64,000 bases of DNA, from positions 62,001 to 126,000 of the forward strand of contig NZ_VSFA01000002.1 of the NCBI RefSeq assembly GCF_008119785.1, given 5' to 3'. Positions 50,415 to 59,583 of this stretch are shown here, one piece after another. Within the stretch, counting starts at the first letter, position 1, and every line of letters begins with the position of its first letter. The position numbers and the translations under genes are program-made. Origin of the DNA: Micromonospora sp. MP36. GTDB taxonomy: Bacteria > Actinomycetota > Actinomycetes > Mycobacteriales > Micromonosporaceae. The notes under the pieces are model-generated. The model had not been told where the DNA came from and searched no databases. It saw only the letters and a program-made list of their open reading frames with translations.

Positions 50415-50814
50415 CCTGGTCGCTCGGCGTCTGCCGCCGGCACCGGCGGACCAGCACGAGGGCCGCCACCGCCAACCCGATCACCATCAGCGCCCAGACC
50501 GGCCGGAACGGAAGCAGGACCACGTGCATGGCGACGCCGAGCACCGCCACCAGCGCGGCGAACCAGACCGACCAGCGGCGGCCGGAGAAGAGCAGCACCC
50601 CGCCCAGCACCATGAGCACCCCGGTCACCAGGTGCGCCCACAGCCAGCCGGTCAGGTCGAGGTGGTAGAGCCCCTCCTTGGTGATCACCACGTACGGGTC
50701 GTCGTCCAGGTCGGTGATGCCGGAGACGGCGTCGGCGAGGCCGCCCCCAGCGAGCAGCACGGCGGCCAGCATCCGCTGGCGATTCCGCATACGCGCCTCG
50801 TCGTGCTGGGTCAC
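50386..50814 (-). CDS. DUF7144-type four-helix membrane protein
   Basis: 142 residues from the GTG with AGGAGGA 5 bp upstream. Four hydrophobic segments (LAAVLLAGGGLADAVSGI; WLWAHLVTGVLMVLGGVLLF; WFAALVAVLGVAMHVVLLPF; VWALMVIGLAVAALVLV). The GxxxxxGxxLF...GRRW pattern fits the actinobacterial DUF7144 family, unknown function. Tail-to-tail overlap with the hydrolase gene. Confidence 0.8.
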   Translation of the reverse strand: MTQHDEARMRNRQRMLAAVLLAGGGLADAVSGITDLDDDPYVVITKEGLYHLDLTGWLWAHLVTGVLMVLGGVLLFSGRRWSVWFAALVAVLGVAMHVVLLPFRPVWALMVIGLAVAALVLVRRCRRQTPSDQVNSTGRSSR

Positions 50815-50842
50815 CCGTCCTCCTGCCGTCGTCCGCTCCAGC

Positions 50843-52087
50843 CTAGGGACGGGGCACCGGCTCCGTCCGGCGCTCGGTGCGGGTTGCACCCTCCCGCAAC
50901 GTCCGCCAGGCGCCGGCGGTGACCAGGGCGAAGACGCCCGCCGCCGCCCAGCCGACCGGGGCCACCCCGTAGGCCTGGCCGGCGAACCCGGCGAGCGCCG
51001 CGCCGACCGGCGCGCTGACCAGACCGACCGTCCGCTGCGCCGCGCCGACCCGGCCGAGCAGCCCGGCCGGCACCTGCCGCTGCCCGTACGCCGACCAGAG
51101 GCTGTTCCAGACGGTCGTGCCGGCGGCGAAGCAGGCCAGGGCCAGTCCACCGGGCACCGGGTGCCGGGCGACCGCGAACCCGGCCAGGGCCAGGGTCTGC
51201 GCCAGCAGCACCCCGCGCAGCGCGGGCAGGGTGCCGAACCGGGCCGCCAGCCGGCCGGCGCCGAGCGCCCCGACCAGGCCGCCGACCACCGCCCCCGCCG
51301 CGAACAGCCCGTACGCCGCCGGGGGCACGCGCAGCACCGTCAGCGCGTACAGCACGAGCACCGCCATCACTCCGCTGATCGCGAGGTTCGACCCCGCGGT
51401 CGCCAGGGTCACCCGCCACAGCACCCGGTCCCGGCGTAGCCAGCGCACCCCCGCCCACGCCTCCCGCCACACGCCCGCCCGGCCCGGAGTCGGGCGCTGC
51501 CCTTGTTCGGGTGCCGGGGTGGGGCGGAGGGCGAGGACGAGGAGAGCGGCCGCGGCGAAGCTCAGGGCGTCGAGGGTGAACGGGAGGGCCGCCGAGATCG
51601 CGAAGAGGACGCCGGCCAGCGGGGCGCCGAGGAAGCCGCCGGCGAGCGCCGTGCCGGCCTGGAGGCGGCCGTTGGCGGCGGGCAGCGCGGCCGGCGGGAC
51701 CACCGACGGGAGCACCGCGAAGGAGGCCGCGTCGAAGACCGTGCCCAGGGCGGCGAGCAGGAAGGCGGCGACCGCCAGCGCGGTCACCCCGGCCCGGCCG
51801 GTGGCGACCAGCCCGGCCAGGGCGGCCACCACGGCGGCTCGCAGCCCGTCCACCACCGCCATCGTCCGGCGGCGGTCCCAGCGGTCGGCGTACGCGCCGC
51901 CGAGCAGGCCGAGGAGCAGCGGCGGGAGTTGTCCGGCGACGGTCACCGCGGCGACCGCCCGGGGATCGCGGGTGAGCGTGGCGGCCAGCAGGGCCAGGGC
52001 CGGCGTACGCAGGGCGTCGCCGAACCGGGAGGAGACGGCGGCGGACCAGAGCAGCCGGTAGTCGCGGCCGAGGACGGGAGCGGTCAT
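50843..52087 (-). CDS. MFS transporter (enterobactin-exporter-like group)
   Basis: 414 residues, 12 predicted helices. The loop 2-3 signature reads GGAYADRWDRRRTMAVVDGL and the second-half equivalent GAGRLAARFGTLPALRG. It resembles the MFS_3/TetA-EntS type exporters. ATG at 52087, with no ribosome site but a MerR-type promoter placing the transcript start at or near the ATG, so it is probably leaderless. An 88-bp nearly identical piece of this gene lies at 1879-1966. Divergent from the TetR gene. Confidence 0.87.
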   Translation of the reverse strand: MTAPVLGRDYRLLWSAAVSSRFGDALRTPALALLAATLTRDPRAVAAVTVAGQLPPLLLGLLGGAYADRWDRRRTMAVVDGLRAAVVAALAGLVATGRAGVTALAVAAFLLAALGTVFDAASFAVLPSVVPPAALPAANGRLQAGTALAGGFLGAPLAGVLFAISAALPFTLDALSFAAAALLVLALRPTPAPEQGQRPTPGRAGVWREAWAGVRWLRRDRVLWRVTLATAGSNLAISGVMAVLVLYALTVLRVPPAAYGLFAAGAVVGGLVGALGAGRLAARFGTLPALRGVLLAQTLALAGFAVARHPVPGGLALACFAAGTTVWNSLWSAYGQRQVPAGLLGRVGAAQRTVGLVSAPVGAALAGFAGQAYGVAPVGWAAAGVFALVTAGAWRTLREGATRTERRTEPVPRP

Positions 52088-52095
52088 GCCGCCGG

Positions 52096-52126
52096 AGCCT
52101 GTGGCCTCAACCGGGTCGAGGGTCAA
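52096..52126 (-). promoter_or_regulatory. MerR-type promoter of the MFS gene
   Basis: Minus strand: TTGACC (52126-52121), 19 bp containing CCTCGA-N5-TTGAGG, then CAGGCT (52101-52096). The ATG follows 8 bp later, at the predicted start of the transcript. The first 18 bases (TTGACCCTCGACCCGGTT at all but the last) match the element in oriC at 11050. Confidence 0.7.
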
Positions 52127-52194
52127 GCAGACGTGAGGCAACCGGCGGGTAACCGAGCCTCCACCTCGCCGCGCCGGAGGTCTAGGCTGGCCCG

Positions 52195-52821
52195 GTGGCG
52201 GTGGAACAGCAGGCAAGGAGCACGACGAACGGCGCGACGGGTGCGGGCCGGCGCCGGTCGCGGCGGGACGAGATCCTCGAGATCGCGGTGGGCCTCTTCG
52301 CCTCCCGCGGCTACCACGGCGTGTCGATGGACGACATCGGCGCCGCCGCGGGGGTCACCGGTCCGGCCCTCTACCACCACTTCGCCGGCAAGGAGGCGAT
52401 GCTCGTCGCCGCGCTGATCCCGGTCAGCGAGGGGCTGTTGGCCGGTGGTCGGGAGCGGGCTGCCAACCACCCGGACGACCCGCGCGGGACGCTGGAGTCG
52501 CTGATCGACTTCCACGTCGACTTCGCGCTGGCCAACCCGGCGGTGATCGCCCTGCACCTGCACGAGCTGGATCGCCTGCCGGACGAGCCGCGCCGGCGGA
52601 TCCGCCGGCTCCAGCGGCTCTACGTCGAGGAGTGGGTGACGGTGCTCACCGCGCTGCACCCGGGGCTGCCGGACGGTGAGGCGCGGGTGCTCGCCCACGC
52701 CGCCTTCGGTCTGATGAACTCCACCCCGTTCCTCGCGGGCGAGGTGGACCGCCGGCGCCGCGCCGAGCTGCTGAGCGCCGCCACCCTCGCCGCCCTCCTC
52801 GCCCCCACCGATCCCGCCTGA
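52195..52821 (+). CDS. TetR-family regulator
   Basis: 208 residues. N-terminal HTH: RDEILEIAVGLFASRGYHGV, SMDDIGAAAGVTGPALYHHF. The C-terminal ligand domain has HELDRLPDEPRRRIRRLQRL, as in regulators of acyl-CoA metabolism (the FadR/LiuR-like TetR group). GTG start; TAGGCT 6 bp upstream suggests a leaderless transcript. It lies head-to-head with the MFS gene and 84 bp upstream of the biotin carboxylase; the latter is the more likely target. Confidence 0.88.
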   Translation: MAVEQQARSTTNGATGAGRRRSRRDEILEIAVGLFASRGYHGVSMDDIGAAAGVTGPALYHHFAGKEAMLVAALIPVSEGLLAGGRERAANHPDDPRGTLESLIDFHVDFALANPAVIALHLHELDRLPDEPRRRIRRLQRLYVEEWVTVLTALHPGLPDGEARVLAHAAFGLMNSTPFLAGEVDRRRRAELLSAATLAALLAPTDPA

Positions 52822-52835
52822 CACGCCGCGTTGGG

Positions 52836-52851
52836 CTTAACGCGTGTTAAG
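52836..52851. promoter_or_regulatory. CTTAAC-N4-GTTAAG palindrome
   Basis: 16-bp palindrome between the TetR gene and the biotin carboxylase. It shares TAACG-N3-GTT with the palindrome before accD at 56603-56620, so it is a candidate TetR operator. Its right half is also the left end of a family A repeat, which weakens the case. Confidence 0.4.
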
Positions 52852-52897
52852 AAGGGGCCCCGGCTATGCACGAGGCGTTGAGAAGGGGCCCTTCCTT
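52846..52897 (-). repeat. Palindromic repeat, family A, copy 2
   Basis: On the minus strand: AAGGAAGGGCCCCTTCTCAA, then CGCCTCGTGCATAG, then CCGGGGCCCCTTCTTAAC. It abuts the biotin-carboxylase start (ATG at 52905) and must be in its leader. Confidence 0.8.
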
Positions 52898-52904
52898 GCA
52901 GAAC

Positions 52905-54242
52905 ATGATTGAGTCGCTGCTGGTCGCCAATAGGGGCGAGATCGCCCGCCGGATCATCCGTACCGCCAAGCGGCTCGGGATCCGCGCGATCGCGGTGCAC
53001 TCGGAGGCGGACGCCGGCCTGCCGTTCGTGACCGAGGCGGACGAGGCGGTGAATGTCGGCCCGGCCAACCCGGCGCAGAGCTACCGGAACGTCGAGGCGA
53101 TCCTCGCCGCCGCCAAGTCGACCGGCGCGCAGGCGATCCACCCCGGCTACGGCTTCCTGTCCGAGAACGCGGACTTCGCGCGTATCGTCGAGGCCAGCGG
53201 CCTGATCTGGGTCGGACCCGGCGCGGACGCGATCACCGCGATGGGCGACAAGATCAACGCCCGGAACCTGATGGCGGCGGCCGGGGTGCCGGTCGCGCCC
53301 GGCACCACCGACCCGGCGGCCGACCTGGCCGCGGCGGTCGCCGCCGCCGCGGAGATCGGTTACCCGGTGATGGTCAAGGCCGCAGCCGGTGGCGGCGGCA
53401 TGGGCATGGGCGTGGCCACCGACGAGGCCGCGCTCCGCACGGAGTACGACAAGGTCCGCTCGTTCGCCGAGCGGATGTTCGGCGACGGCTCGGTGCTGAT
53501 CGAGCGCTATTTCCCCCGGGTACGCCACGTCGAGGTGCAGATCCTCGGCCTGGCCGACGGCCGGGTGGTGGCCCTCGGCGAGCGGGAGTGCTCGGTGCAG
53601 CGGCGCAACCAGAAGCTGGTGGAGGAGTCCCCGTCCCCGGCGGTGTCGCCGGAGCTGCGCGAGCGCTTCCTGGCCGCCGCCGTACGGGCCGGCGAGGCGG
53701 TCAACTACCGCAACGCGGGCACCGTGGAGTGCCTGCTCGACCCCGCCACCGGGGAGTTCTTCTTCCTGGAGATGAACACCCGCTTGCAGGTCGAGCACCC
53801 GGTGACCGAGTACGTCTACGGCGTCGACCTGGTCGAGGAGCAGTTGCGGGTGGCCGCCGGCCTGGCCCCGACCTTCGACCCGGACGCGCTTGCGCCGCGC
53901 GGGCACGCCATCGAGTTGCGGATCAACGCGGAGGACCCGAAGCGCTTCCTGCCCGGTCCGGGCGCGATCACCACCTGGAACGAGCCGGCCGGCGAGGGCG
54001 TCCGGGTCGACTCCGGCTACGTCGCCGGCAACACCGTCACCCCGTTCTACGACAGCCTGATGGCCAAGCTGATCGTGAGCGGCAAGGACCGCACCGAGGC
54101 CGTGGAGCGGGCCAGGGCCGCCGTGGCCCAGTTCGAGATCGCCGGCCCCAAGAACAACCTCCCCTTCTTTGCCGAGCTGCTGGAGAACGAGGAGTTCCTC
54201 TCCGGCGCCTACGACACCGGCATCGTCTCCCGCATGCGCTGA
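52905..54242 (+). CDS. Biotin carboxylase subunit of an acyl-CoA carboxylase
   Basis: 445 residues, ATP-grasp biotin carboxylase: opens MIESLLVANRGEIARRIIRT, ATP loop KAAAGGGGMGMGVA, catalytic EMNTRLQVEHPVTE, RINAEDP. Near-equal to E. coli AccC in length; the biotin-carrier domain of the ~650-residue MCC-alpha/AccA1 proteins is missing. Neighbours (HMG-CoA lyase, beta subunit, acyl-CoA dehydrogenase) point to 3-methylcrotonyl-CoA carboxylase in leucine breakdown. ATG at 52905; the longer open frame upstream runs through the repeat and is not coding. Confidence 0.9.
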   Translation: MIESLLVANRGEIARRIIRTAKRLGIRAIAVHSEADAGLPFVTEADEAVNVGPANPAQSYRNVEAILAAAKSTGAQAIHPGYGFLSENADFARIVEASGLIWVGPGADAITAMGDKINARNLMAAAGVPVAPGTTDPAADLAAAVAAAAEIGYPVMVKAAAGGGGMGMGVATDEAALRTEYDKVRSFAERMFGDGSVLIERYFPRVRHVEVQILGLADGRVVALGERECSVQRRNQKLVEESPSPAVSPELRERFLAAAVRAGEAVNYRNAGTVECLLDPATGEFFFLEMNTRLQVEHPVTEYVYGVDLVEEQLRVAAGLAPTFDPDALAPRGHAIELRINAEDPKRFLPGPGAITTWNEPAGEGVRVDSGYVAGNTVTPFYDSLMAKLIVSGKDRTEAVERARAAVAQFEIAGPKNNLPFFAELLENEEFLSGAYDTGIVSRMR

Positions 54243-54263
54243 CCCCCCCCGCCGAGCCCCGTT

Positions 54264-54318
54264 GATCATGAAGTTAGCGGCGACAAAACGGACAATTTTT
54301 GCGGCTAACTTCATGATC
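54264..54318. repeat. Palindromic repeat, family B (GATCATGAAGTTAGC)
   Basis: GATCATGAAGTTAGC (54264-54278) is exactly inverted at 54304-54318, with a 25-bp AT-rich spacer. It lies 22 bp after the biotin-carboxylase stop and resembles the unit at 55365-55424 in sequence plan (TGATCA, GTT, GCG). A terminator role is possible. Confidence 0.85.
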
Positions 54319-54402
54319 GACAAAGCGCAGGGCGGTGGGCGCGGCCGGGTGACATGCTGAAGGGACCCATCACGTAAGACCGTCACAGTGAGGTGACCCC
54401 TT

Positions 54403-55323
54403 ATGGCGGAACTGCCGGACTTCGTCTCCATTCGGGAGGTCGGACCCCGGGACGGACTCCAGAACGAGGAGCCCATCCCCACCGACGCCAAGGTGCGGCT
54501 GCTCGACGCCCTGTCGCGCACCGGGGTGCGGCAGATCGAGGCCGTCTCCTTCGTGCATCCCAAGGCGATCCCGCAGATGGCCGACGCGGACGAGGTGTGG
54601 CAGCGGGCCGCGAAGGTCGAGGGGGTGCGCTACTCCGCCCTGGTGCCGAACACCCGGGGCGCCCAACGGGCCCTGGCCGCCGGGTTCACCGAGATCGAGG
54701 TGGTGGTTTCGGCCAGCGACACGCACAACCGGCGCAACGTCAACCGCTCCACCGAGGAGTCCCTCGACGACATCGCGGAGCTGATCGACCTGCTGCACGG
54801 CGCGGGCGCCCGGGCCGAGGTGATCATCGCGACCAGCTTCGGCTGCCCGTACGAGGGGGACGTCGACCCCCAGCGCGTCGCCGGCATCGTAGACCGCGTC
54901 GTCCGGGACGGTGCCGACCGGGTGGCCTTCGGCGACACCACCGGCATGGGTACGCCCCGCCGGGTCCGCGAGCTGATCACCGCGGTACGCGACCGTAACG
55001 CCCACATCCCCGTGCTGCTGCACTTCCACAACACCCGGGGCACGGCGCTGGCGAACATGCTGACCGCCATGGAACTGGGTGTCACCGAGTTCGACGCCAG
55101 CGTGGGCGGCCTGGGCGGCTGCCCGTACGCCCCGGGGGCCAGCGGCAACCTGGCCACCGAGGAGGCCGTGCACATGCTGCACGACATGGGCATCGACACC
55201 GGGATCGACCTGGCCGCGCTGATCGAGGCAGCCGAGTTGGCCGAGGAACTGGTCGGCAAGAAGCTCCCCTCCGGCGTCCTCCGCGCCGGCCCCCGTACCC
55301 GCCTCACCCCCCTCCCCGCCTGA
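54403..55323 (+). CDS. mvaB: Hydroxymethylglutaryl-CoA lyase
   Basis: Cleaves HMG-CoA to acetoacetate and acetyl-CoA, the last step of leucine catabolism. 306 residues, TIM-barrel HMGL-like: VGPRDGLQNE (13-22; R16 and D17 are the catalytic/metal pair), VSFVHPKAIPQMADADEV, DTTGMGTP, LHFHNTRG with the metal HxH, and the signature GGCPYAPGASGN with the catalytic cysteine. GAGGTGA lies 8 bp before the ATG. Palindromic repeats flank the gene on both sides. Confidence 0.95.
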   Translation: MAELPDFVSIREVGPRDGLQNEEPIPTDAKVRLLDALSRTGVRQIEAVSFVHPKAIPQMADADEVWQRAAKVEGVRYSALVPNTRGAQRALAAGFTEIEVVVSASDTHNRRNVNRSTEESLDDIAELIDLLHGAGARAEVIIATSFGCPYEGDVDPQRVAGIVDRVVRDGADRVAFGDTTGMGTPRRVRELITAVRDRNAHIPVLLHFHNTRGTALANMLTAMELGVTEFDASVGGLGGCPYAPGASGNLATEEAVHMLHDMGIDTGIDLAALIEAAELAEELVGKKLPSGVLRAGPRTRLTPLPA

Positions 55324-55364
55324 GCACCGCACCCGCGCCCGCGCGCCGAGCCGCAGGACCGCGG

Positions 55365-55424
55365 TGATCAAGAGGTTTGCGTCCGCTTCCAGGCGGCCGG
55401 ATCGGGACGCAAACCTCTTGATCA
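55365..55424. repeat. Palindromic repeat, family B-like (TGATCAAGAGGTTTGCG)
   Basis: TGATCAAGAGGTTTGCGTCC (55365-55384) is exactly inverted at 55405-55424 around a 20-bp spacer. Same plan as 54264-54318 (GATCA-GA-GTT-GCG), so the mvaB gene is bracketed by two related units. It lies between convergent gene ends. Confidence 0.85.
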
Positions 55425-55457
55425 ACCAGCCATACCGGCGAGGGGAACGGGCGCGGG

Positions 55458-55796
55458 TCAGCGGGCGAGGGCACCTGACTCGGTCGGGAGGCCGGCGGTC
55501 ACCCAGTCCTCGATGCCCTCGGCGTACTTCCGGACGGCGGTGTAGCCGAGAGCGGTGAGCCGGTCGGCGACGCGACCGCTGTTCGGGCAGGCGGGGTTGG
55601 AGCAGTACGTGACGATCGGGGCGTCCCGATCCGGCAGCAACTCGCCGGCCCGCTCGGCCACCTCGGCCTCGACCAGCGGGATCGCGCCGGGCAGGTGCTG
55701 CCGGGCGTAGTACTCCCCGCCGAGCGCGTCGACGACGGTCACGCTGCCGGCATCGATCGCGGCGCGCAGTTCGTCCCGGGTGATGAGGGCGGTCAT
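55458..55796 (-). CDS. Single-domain rhodanese-like protein
   Basis: 112 residues. The active loop is YCSNPACPNSGR with C66 in the nucleophile position; HLPGAIPL and GYTAVRKYAEGIEDW are family motifs. AGGAGG 6 bp before the ATG. Divergent from the TetR gene with only 35 bp between starts, and a TetR-type operator lies in that gap, so it is probably the target of that regulator. The loop has two extra cysteines relative to the single CxxxxxR of most rhodaneses, perhaps for metalloid or persulfide handling. Confidence 0.88.
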   Translation of the reverse strand: MTALITRDELRAAIDAGSVTVVDALGGEYYARQHLPGAIPLVEAEVAERAGELLPDRDAPIVTYCSNPACPNSGRVADRLTALGYTAVRKYAEGIEDWVTAGLPTESGALAR

Positions 55797-55815
55797 GGCA
55801 TCCTCCTGAGTAAAT

Positions 55816-55861
55816 GGACTACAGTCCGGTTATGCCTCAGGACATTAGCGGACCACAGTCC
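55816..55861. promoter_or_regulatory. Two TetR-operator-like palindromes
   Basis: GGACTACAGTCC (55816-55827) and GGACCACAGTCC (55850-55861), 34 bp apart centre to centre (about three helical turns). The first overlaps TACAGT, the likely -10 of the TetR gene, and lies between the divergent starts; the second is in the first codons of the TetR gene. Confidence 0.65.
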
Positions 55862-56473
55862 GCTTCTGCCACCCCTCCGCGGGAACTGCTGGAGTTGCGT
55901 ACCTCACCGCCGCGGGAGCGGGCCGACGCGGCGCGCAACCGGGCGGCGGTGCTGGACGCGGCAGCGGCGCTGTTCCGGGAGCGCGGCGTGGAGGCGGTCT
56001 CGATGGACGCGGTGGCCGCCGCCGCTGGAGTCGGCAAGGGGACGCTGTTCCGCCGGTTCGGCGACAAGGCGGGTCTCGCCGTGGCGCTCCTTGACCAGCA
56101 GGAACGCGTACTCCAGGAGGCGATCCTCTTCGGCCCGGCCCCGCTCGGGCCCGGCCCGGCCGGCGCGGAGGCATCCCCACGCGACCGGCTTCGGGCGTTC
56201 CTCGCCGCCTACCTCGACTACCTGCTCGCCCACCTCGACCTGGTCCGGATGTCGGAGACCGCCTCGCCGGGCGCCCGCTACCGGATCGGCGCCTACCGGT
56301 TTTGGCACCGGCACGTGGCCCTGCTGCTGGCCCGACGCGAGGATCCGGTGGCCGACGCGCACACCCTGCTCGCCCCCCTCGCCGCGGAGCACGCACGCGC
56401 AGTCCGCGCCGAGGTCGGCGACGAGCGGCTGCGGGCGGCCGTGCTGGCCCTCGCCGACGCCTTCACCGGCTGA
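55832..56473 (+). CDS. TetR-family regulator
   Basis: 213 residues. HTH: RNRAAVLDAAAALFRERGVE, MDAVAAAAGVGKGTLFRRFG. The C-terminal domain (AFLAAYLDYLLAHLDLVRMS, ASPGARYRIGAYRFWHRHVA) matches the SbtR-like group. I start at the ATG of 55832: TACAGT lies 6 bp upstream, giving a leaderless start. The ATG at 55814 would put the operator inside the gene. Probably autoregulated and controlling the divergent rhodanese gene. Confidence 0.87.
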   Translation: MPQDISGPQSASATPPRELLELRTSPPRERADAARNRAAVLDAAAALFRERGVEAVSMDAVAAAAGVGKGTLFRRFGDKAGLAVALLDQQERVLQEAILFGPAPLGPGPAGAEASPRDRLRAFLAAYLDYLLAHLDLVRMSETASPGARYRIGAYRFWHRHVALLLARREDPVADAHTLLAPLAAEHARAVRAEVGDERLRAAVLALADAFTG

Positions 56474-56600
56474 CCCTCTTCGGCGCCCGCGCCGCCGGCT
56501 CCTGGCCCCGGTTCTCGGGATGACGACGGGCTTCCGTCCAGGCTGGCAGTGGCCGGGGTGAGCGCCGTGGGCTGGGTCGCCTGAGCCGGCGCGGATGCGC

Positions 56601-56620
56601 TACCCTAACGATCGTTCAGG
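56601..56620 (+). promoter_or_regulatory. accD promoter with AACGATCGTT operator
   Basis: TACCCT (56601-56606) as -10, directly followed by the perfect 10-bp palindrome AACGATCGTT (56607-56616) within a looser 18-bp one (CC at 56603-56604, GG at 56619-56620). Position over the start of transcription suits a TetR-type repressor. Confidence 0.55.
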
Positions 56621-56664
56621 TCGGTCGACGCGCCCAACGAGGCGCGGGTGGCGAGGGAGTCGGC

Positions 56665-58197
56665 GTGACGCTCGACGGTGAGGCCCTGGAGCAGCTGCGC
56701 AAGCGCGCCAAGGCCGGCGGTGCGGACAAGTACCACGCGGCGAACGCCGCCAAGGGCAAGCTCTTCGCTCGGGAGCGGGTCGCGCTCCTGGTGGACGAGG
56801 GCTCGTTCGTCGAGGACGGCCTCTACGCCAATGCGCTGACCGAGGGGCTGCCCGCCGACGGCGTGGTCACCGGCACCGCCGCCATCGACGGCCGCCCGGT
56901 CTGCCTGATGGCGAACGACTCCACGGTCAAGGCCGGCAGCTGGGGCGCCCGCACCGTCGAGAAGATCATCCGGATCATCGAGCGGGCGTACACGACCGGC
57001 GTGCCGATGGTCTACCTGGTCGACTCGGCCGGGGCCCGGATCACCGACCAGGTCGAGCTCTTCCCAGGGCGGCGCGGTGCCGGAAAGATCTTCTGGAACC
57101 AGGTCCGCGCCTCCGGCTCCATCCCGCAGGTCTGCGCCCTCTTCGGGCCGAGCGCGGCCGGCGGGGCGTACATCCCGGCGTTCTGTGACGTGGTGGCCAT
57201 GGTGGACGGCAACGCCAGCATGTACCTCGGCTCCGACCGGATGGTCGAGATGGTCACCGGCGAGAAGACCACGCTGGAGGCGATGGGCGGGGCCAAGGTG
57301 CACTGCGCGGAGTCCGGTGTCGGGCACTTCCTCTGCAAGACCGAGGCCGAGGCGCTCGACGTGGTCCGCCGCTACCTGTCGTACCTGCCGGCGAACTGGA
57401 CCCAGACCCCGCCGGCCGCCGAGGCGGCGCCCGCCCCGGAGAAGGCCGACCTGGCCGCGCTGGTCCCGGCCAGCGAGCGGCAGGCGTTCGACATGCGCCG
57501 GTACGTCAAGGGCCTGCTCGACGAGGGCAGCTTCTTCGAGATCCAGGCGCTCTGGGCCAAGGAGCTGACCATCGGCTTCGGCCGGCTGGGCGGCGAGGTT
57601 GTCGGCGTGGTCGGCAACAACTCGATGTTCAAGGGCGGCGTGCTCTTCGTCGACTCGGCCGACAAGGCGACCCGGTTCGTACAGCTCTGCGACGCGTTCA
57701 ACGTGCCGCTGCTGTTCCTCTCCGACGTGCCCGGGTTCATGGTGGGCAGCGCGGTGGAGAAGCAGGGCATCATCCGGCACGGCGCCAAGATGATCACCGC
57801 GATCTCCGAGGCGACCGTACCCAAGATCTGCGTCGTGGTCCGCAAGGCGTACGGTGCCGGGCTCTACGCGATGGCCGGCCCCGGCTTCGAGCCGGACGCG
57901 ACGATCGCGCTGCCCACCGCCAAGATCGCGGTGATGGGTGCGGAGGCGGCGGTCAACGCGGTCTACGCCAACAAGATCGCCGCGATCGAGGACGAGGCCG
58001 AGCGGGCCGCTTTCGTCACCGCGAAGCGCGAGGAGTACGAGCGGGACATCGACATCGTCCGGCTCGCCAGCGAGCTGGTGGTGGACGCCATCGTCGAGCC
58101 GCACGAGCTGCGCGCGGAGCTGGTCCGCCGGTTCGCCGCCGCGCGCGGCAAGGACCGGCACTTCTCGAAGCGCCGGCACGGCGTCACCCCGGTCTGA
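56665..58197 (+). CDS. Acyl-CoA carboxylase carboxyltransferase (beta) subunit
   Basis: 510 residues, crotonase-fold carboxyltransferase with both halves: N-half DSAGARITDQVELFPGRRGA and FGPSAAGGAYIPAF (acyl-CoA oxyanion hole), C-half FLSDVPGFMVGSAVEKQGII and RKAYGAGLYAMAGPGFEPDA (biotin side). Length and motifs fit AccD1-type subunits, which with AccA1 form 3-methylcrotonyl-CoA carboxylase in mycobacteria. The linked HMG-CoA lyase and acyl-CoA dehydrogenase support this over propionyl-CoA. GTG start with GAGGGAG upstream. Cotranscribed with the dehydrogenase 81 bp later. Confidence 0.92.
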   Translation: MTLDGEALEQLRKRAKAGGADKYHAANAAKGKLFARERVALLVDEGSFVEDGLYANALTEGLPADGVVTGTAAIDGRPVCLMANDSTVKAGSWGARTVEKIIRIIERAYTTGVPMVYLVDSAGARITDQVELFPGRRGAGKIFWNQVRASGSIPQVCALFGPSAAGGAYIPAFCDVVAMVDGNASMYLGSDRMVEMVTGEKTTLEAMGGAKVHCAESGVGHFLCKTEAEALDVVRRYLSYLPANWTQTPPAAEAAPAPEKADLAALVPASERQAFDMRRYVKGLLDEGSFFEIQALWAKELTIGFGRLGGEVVGVVGNNSMFKGGVLFVDSADKATRFVQLCDAFNVPLLFLSDVPGFMVGSAVEKQGIIRHGAKMITAISEATVPKICVVVRKAYGAGLYAMAGPGFEPDATIALPTAKIAVMGAEAAVNAVYANKIAAIEDEAERAAFVTAKREEYERDIDIVRLASELVVDAIVEPHELRAELVRRFAAARGKDRHFSKRRHGVTPV

Positions 58198-58278
58198 CCC
58201 GGCCGCGACCCGGACCGAGTCAGCGATCCCGTCCCGGCGTCACGAGCGCCCGGCGGCCCATCCACACAGGAGGAGCAG

Positions 58279-59427
<1,149 letters not shown>

Positions 59428-59431
59428 GGAG

Positions 59432-59482
59432 AGGAAGGGCACCCTGTCGACGCCTCGCGCATGGCAGGGGCCCGTGTCAACA
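59432..59482 (+). repeat. Palindromic repeat, family A, copy 3
   Basis: AGGAAGGGCACCCTGTCGAC, GCCTCGCGCATGG, CAGGGGCCCGTGTCAACA. It aligns along its whole length with the minus strand of copy 2 and starts 5 bp after the acyl-CoA dehydrogenase stop. Confidence 0.78.
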
Positions 59483-59583
59483 GCATCGTTGGCCTCACCC
59501 GGCTGTCGGGTATCGGCATCCGACGGTCGGTTGGGCGACGATCGGGTGTGGCGGGTCGTACCCCGTCCGTACTCTTCGTCCCC

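Noticed and set aside
52866..52904. Earlier ATG for the biotin carboxylase
   Set aside because: It lies inside a family A repeat and would encode repeat-derived residues; family proteins begin at MIESLLVANRG.
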